Assembly: GCA_947472655.1 (NCBI GenBank)
Contig: CANJCG010000064.1
Span: 1 to 8,951 of the forward strand
DNA length: 8,951 nt
Source of the DNA: Actinomycetota bacterium
GTDB lineage: Bacteria > Actinomycetota > Actinomycetes > S36-B12
Direction: 5' to 3'
Part shown: in pieces, positions 6,239-8,951 of the stretch
Position numbering within the stretch: the first letter of the stretch is position 1
Layout: each line of letters opens with the position of its first letter
Program-made: the position numbers and the translations under genes
Notes under the pieces: generated by a model
Database searches by the model: none
The model's input: only the letters and a program-made list of their open reading frames with translations
Told to the model about the DNA's origin: nothing

Positions 6239-6931
6239 ATGAATACCCAAGCAGTGATCTTGGCGGCTGGCATGGGCACACGTCTTGGCAAACCTTGGCC
6301 AAAGCCGCTCACTCCCCTAGCCGATGGTCGAACAATCATGGGCCAGCAGATGGATAACCTGCAACGAGCCTTCGGCGCTGACCTTCGAGTTCTCACTGTG
6401 GTGGGGTTCAAGCTCGACATGATCCTTGAGGCTTTTCCAAACGTGAGCTACGCATATAACGAGAACTTTGATCAGACCAACACCAACCGCAGTCTGCTCA
6501 AGGCTCTGCAATTGGCCTCTGATGGCGGAGTTATCTGGCTCAATGGCGATGTGGTCTTTGACCCTGAAGTTCTTGAGCGATGCAAGCCGATGATGGCTGC
6601 TGGGCAGTCATTCGTATGCGTGAACACCTCGGCTGTTGCCGAGGAAGAAGTTAAATACACGATCGCTGCTGACGGCTTCATTGACGCACTCTCCAAAACT
6701 GTGAACCCTGCACTCGGCGAAGCAGTAGGTATTAACTACATCTCAGAAAGTGACCGAGCAACGTTTATCCGTGGACTCGAATCGTGTGCTGACGGTGATT
6801 ACTTCGAACGTGGTCTAGAGATAGCAATTGATAGAGATGGGCTGAAAGCAATGCCCCTGGACATCACTGATCTGTTTGCTGTTGAAGTGGACTTCGAAGA
6901 AGACCTCTCTCGCGCGAATGAATATCTCTAA
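6239..6931 (+). CDS. LicC/IPCT-like sugar- or alcohol-phosphate nucleotidyltransferase
   Basis: Predicted to couple a phosphorylated alcohol or sugar to CTP (or another NTP), releasing pyrophosphate and giving an activated nucleotide precursor in the cytoplasm. The 230 residues begin with the nucleotidyltransferase signature LAAGMGTRLGKPWPKPL (8-24), with K22 as the usual lysine of the motif. VVGF (54-57), the YNENFDQTNTNRSLLKAL stretch (73-90), the metal-binding LNGDVVFD (101-108, D104) and the C-terminal VEVDFEEDLSRANEYL (215-230, E216 and D218) match the order seen in phosphocholine cytidylyltransferase LicC and inositol-1-phosphate cytidylyltransferases. The protein is close to LicC in length and has no extra domain. 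The start is supported by GGAG eight bases upstream. It ends with tandem TAA TAA stops (6929-6934). Its head-to-head neighbour is a CDP-alcohol phosphotransferase, which favours CDP-alcohol formation over a sugar-nucleotide role. MobA-like or glucose-1-phosphate thymidylyltransferase functions are less likely alternatives. Confidence 0.88.
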   Translation: MNTQAVILAAGMGTRLGKPWPKPLTPLADGRTIMGQQMDNLQRAFGADLRVLTVVGFKLDMILEAFPNVSYAYNENFDQTNTNRSLLKALQLASDGGVIWLNGDVVFDPEVLERCKPMMAAGQSFVCVNTSAVAEEEVKYTIAADGFIDALSKTVNPALGEAVGINYISESDRATFIRGLESCADGDYFERGLEIAIDRDGLKAMPLDITDLFAVEVDFEEDLSRANEYL

Positions 6932-6946
6932 TAAGCGCTGTAGGTT

Positions 6947-8032
6947 TTAACGCTGTACGTTCTTAAACACTTGCTCCCACTGATCAAGAACCTGGTCGAG
7001 TCGATATTGCAACATATGCTCCCGCCCTTGGATTGCCAGACGGGCTCGCAAAACATCATCTTCGGCAAGTTCGCATAATCCTCGAGCCAGATCTACAGCA
7101 TCACCACGATTCACGAGTAGCCCACACCTGCCTTCATCGACGAGTTCGCGCACGCCGGCTGAACAATCACTCACCACCGCAGGCACGCCGATCGCTAGCG
7201 CTTCCATCAGCACTAAGGGCAAGCCTTCAACCAATGAGGGAACAGCGAGGATCCCTGTTTCTTTTAAGACGATGTACGGATCCAAAACTGGTGGTAGCAA
7301 CTGCACCCTCGGAAGATCGGCCATCGCTGCCTGAATTTGAACGTCATGGGGACCCGAACCAACAAAATTCAGATTCCAGTCTGAAAGTCGACCTTGCTCG
7401 CAGATGATCCGCCAAGCTTGCATCAATGTCATCGGCGCCTTCTCAGCTGAGAGCCGCCCAAGATACGTGATTATTCGAGATTGCGCATTTGCCACTTCAC
7501 TTGGCCATTGGGCTAGTGGGTTTGGCAACCAAGACGCGTTGTTGAGTCCGGCTTGCGTGAATCGCACGGCATCTACCGCAGTCAGAGCAAGGAACTGGTC
7601 AACATCACGATAAGTGCGCAAAATCCGATCAAGATCCTTCCCAAATGCTGCAGCTTCAATTGACGAATGGAACTGACCAATGGTTCGCCACCCCGAGAGA
7701 TCACAGTCCAAGCCGTGTTCCATTGCCCACACCTGGGCGCTGATCAATATCCCCGGTTCACCTGAGTCAAGAATTGACTGCAACTTGCGTAAAGCACCCG
7801 CGCGCAATGAATCTAGTTCTGCGCCAACCTCTTTTGGATAACTTTTTTCGAGGAGTCGCTCAACTTGATACGTATTCGACTGGTGAGGTGCTCGATCTCC
7901 GATTGGTTCTACGCCAACAATGGTGACTTCATATCCTCGAGATGCGAAGCCTCCTGCGAGAACTTGCACCACCCGTTGGGCGCCACCGAGTTCATCAACG
8001 TTGTTGGCAAGCAACACGATGCGCTTCCTCAT
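6947..8032 (-). CDS. GT4 family glycosyltransferase (GT-B fold)
   Basis: A cytoplasmic, probably membrane-peripheral retaining glycosyltransferase using a nucleotide-sugar donor. The 361 residues give the full two-domain GT-B form. The N-terminal domain has IVLLANNVDELGGAQRVVQVL (5-25), a GGAQR acceptor-loop motif at 16-20 and IGQFHSSIE near 118. Then comes WLPNPL (168-173). The donor domain shows YLGRLSAEKAP (190-200, R193 and K198 as phosphate-binding candidates), FVGSGP (223-228) and the paired glutamates E269 and E277 in EGLPLVLMEALAIGVPAVVSD. All expected donor-site residues are present, so it looks active. Its ATG overlaps the TGA of the upstream TagF-like gene as ATGA (8029-8032). A possible AGGTGA Shine-Dalgarno at 8036-8041 sits close to the start. 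Convergent with the nucleotidyltransferase gene over a 15-base gap. Sugar and acceptor are not predictable; teichoic-acid glucosyltransferases are among the possible relatives given the neighbour. Confidence 0.93.
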   Translation of the reverse strand: MRKRIVLLANNVDELGGAQRVVQVLAGGFASRGYEVTIVGVEPIGDRAPHQSNTYQVERLLEKSYPKEVGAELDSLRAGALRKLQSILDSGEPGILISAQVWAMEHGLDCDLSGWRTIGQFHSSIEAAAFGKDLDRILRTYRDVDQFLALTAVDAVRFTQAGLNNASWLPNPLAQWPSEVANAQSRIITYLGRLSAEKAPMTLMQAWRIICEQGRLSDWNLNFVGSGPHDVQIQAAMADLPRVQLLPPVLDPYIVLKETGILAVPSLVEGLPLVLMEALAIGVPAVVSDCSAGVRELVDEGRCGLLVNRGDAVDLARGLCELAEDDVLRARLAIQGREHMLQYRLDQVLDQWEQVFKNVQR

Positions 8033-8951
8033 TGCTCACCTGCCATGGCAGACCAGATGCTCGCAGCTGCGTCACCTGTTGGTGATCCGGCAAGTGCTGC
8101 GAAACTTTCGTCACGGTTATCTGCTGTGGTGAAAGAATCTCTTTTGTGCAACCAACGAGTGAGCAACGGCAACGTCTCACTGACGCTTTCTACAATCACA
8201 CCCGGCAAAACCTCAGTCAAATTCAGATAAGTGCCACGGCGGCGCACAACATCTAAATGGTGCGTTTGAAGAGCAATGACGGGTCGCTTGAGGCGACCAA
8301 ACTCCAAAGCCAACGCCGACCAATCGGTGACCATCAGGTCGGCAGCAGCTAGCCAGCTTGGAATGTCGTGAATAACTTGTGTTACCCCATCAGGTAATTG
8401 CAGTCGGCTTCCGTCATCAGTTACGGCGATGATTTGAATTTTATCCTTGAACGACTCTGCGATCTCGCTCAAATTCGGTGCGGACTGAGCGGTGAAAAAA
8501 GCAAAAACTATGACTGGCCGATCCGGATCCAGTGCTAATCGTGACCGCAGTTGTGAATCCTTGGAAGCTTCAACCAACGCATCGCCAAAGACACTTCCTT
8601 GAACGATCTGCCCAACATAACCAGTTGAGGAACGAAGTATTTGCTCACCCAAGGGTGATGCCACACACGCTATATCCCATCGTCCAACCTGTGACCAGCC
8701 TGGACGTCGCTCTGAGGTGGGTTGCAGAACCCAATCGGGATTATCTCGACCTACGCGCAATAACGGCATCGCGCATGCTGCCACAACCATGGTTTGGCCT
8801 TTGCGTTTTGGCAAGCCATTTCGAAAGACCTCATTTACAACTAACCAGCGCGCCCTGCCCAAATGCCAGGCGTGGGTAAAGGAATTACGTTGCTTCGCGG
8901 TGATCCAGTGCTGATGAACTTTAGGGTGATCCTGTTGCCATTGCTTGGCCA
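8029..8951 (-). CDS. CDP-glycerol glycerophosphotransferase-like (TagF-like) protein lacking catalytic histidines, N-terminus missing
   Basis: The frame is open from 8951 to the TGA at 8029, giving 306 visible residues; no plausible start lies upstream of the conserved core, so the gene begins beyond the right edge. TagF-type enzymes polymerise glycerol- or ribitol-phosphate from CDP-alcohols at the membrane face. The family path can be followed: ARWLVVNEVFRNGLPKRKGQ, PLLRVGRDN, RWDIACVASPLGEQILR, and the C-terminal core AADLMVTDWSALALEFGRLKRP followed by RRRGTYLN. However, the place of the usual TWHGTPLK is taken by VAACAMPLLR with identical spacing, the YPRND-like site reads GSVFGD, the YAPTWR-like site reads VFAFFTAQ, and the second histidine region reads IIAVTDDGSR. 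Both expected catalytic histidines are therefore absent. Either it is a divergent or inactive relative, or it works by another mechanism. The ATGA overlap with the GT4 gene ties the two together. No frameshift in the visible part restores the motif. Confidence 0.8.
   Translation of the reverse strand, partial: AKQWQQDHPKVHQHWITAKQRNSFTHAWHLGRARWLVVNEVFRNGLPKRKGQTMVVAACAMPLLRVGRDNPDWVLQPTSERRPGWSQVGRWDIACVASPLGEQILRSSTGYVGQIVQGSVFGDALVEASKDSQLRSRLALDPDRPVIVFAFFTAQSAPNLSEIAESFKDKIQIIAVTDDGSRLQLPDGVTQVIHDIPSWLAAADLMVTDWSALALEFGRLKRPVIALQTHHLDVVRRRGTYLNLTEVLPGVIVESVSETLPLLTRWLHKRDSFTTADNRDESFAALAGSPTGDAAASIWSAMAGEQ

Noticed and set aside
6936..6957. CGCTGTA repeated directly at 6936-6942 and 6951-6957 around a T-rich stretch between convergent genes.
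   Set aside because: It is a direct rather than inverted repeat, so it cannot form a terminator hairpin; a single 7-base duplication is likely chance and the second copy is in the GT4 coding end.
6964..8230. Plus-strand open frames opposite the GT4 and TagF-like genes (for example 7033-7407 and 7865-8230).
   Set aside because: They are antisense to conserved glycosyltransferase sequence, show no family resemblance and overlap each other in different frames.
8760..8800. A frameshift or sequencing error hiding the WHG motif of the TagF-like gene.
   Set aside because: I read the other two frames over this stretch. One gives WQHAR and neither gives WHGTP. The flanking GQTMV and PLLRVGRD match the family in one unbroken frame with the correct spacing.
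8850..8868. AWHLGRA near the visible N-terminus of the TagF-like protein as the catalytic WHG motif.
   Set aside because: It precedes the VVNEVF strand, where the family has the LA-x-A segment. The catalytic motif should follow the KRKGQ stretch about 25 residues later.

Overview
The window looks like a cell-envelope locus from an actinobacterium (Actinomycetota) of moderate GC content. GC looks close to half by eye; I did not compute it. The actinobacterial assignment rests on three things: a secreted amidase fused to a SpoIID/LytB domain with the actinobacterial motif order, an LCP protein ending in a LytR_C domain, and a CDP-alcohol phosphotransferase with the N-terminal layout I associate with actinobacteria. 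Packing is very tight, with two 4-base ATGA overlaps and convergent gaps of 12 and 15 bases, which suggests a compact genome, perhaps a small planktonic lineage. That last point is inference.

Layout. (1) Bases 1-2887, minus strand: a large secreted peptidoglycan hydrolase whose C-terminus runs off the left edge. It carries a signal peptide, a beta-rich N-terminal domain, a zinc amidase/PGRP domain, a FlgD-like Ig domain and a SpoIID/LytB domain. It is the largest gene here. It has no stop codon inside the window. (2) Bases 2888-3091: a divergent intergenic region with several inverted repeats. (3) Bases 3092-4501, plus strand: an LCP (LytR-CpsA-Psr) ligase of the type that joins glycopolymers to peptidoglycan. 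(4) Bases 4514-6198, minus strand: a two-gene, translationally coupled unit of a CDP-alcohol phosphotransferase followed by a GT2 glycosyltransferase. (5) Bases 6239-6931, plus strand: a LicC/IPCT-like nucleotidyltransferase, divergent from (4) across 40 bases. (6) Bases 6947-8951, minus strand: a TagF-like protein (N-terminus off the right edge) coupled to a GT4 glycosyltransferase.

How they may work together. The nucleotidyltransferase would activate a phosphorylated alcohol as CDP-X. The CDP-alcohol phosphotransferase would move X-phosphate to an acceptor at the membrane. The two glycosyltransferases and the TagF-like protein would build or decorate a phosphate-containing glycopolymer or glycolipid. 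The LCP protein would attach a finished polymer to the wall, and the amidase-SpoIID protein would remodel that wall. The identity of X and of the polymer cannot be read from the sequence.

The points most worth a second look are the single-chain pairing of amidase and SpoIID activities, the TagF-like protein that lacks both expected catalytic histidines, and the Asp-to-His change at the last position of the CDP-alcohol phosphotransferase signature. I found no tRNA, rRNA, CRISPR array, insertion sequence or phage feature.
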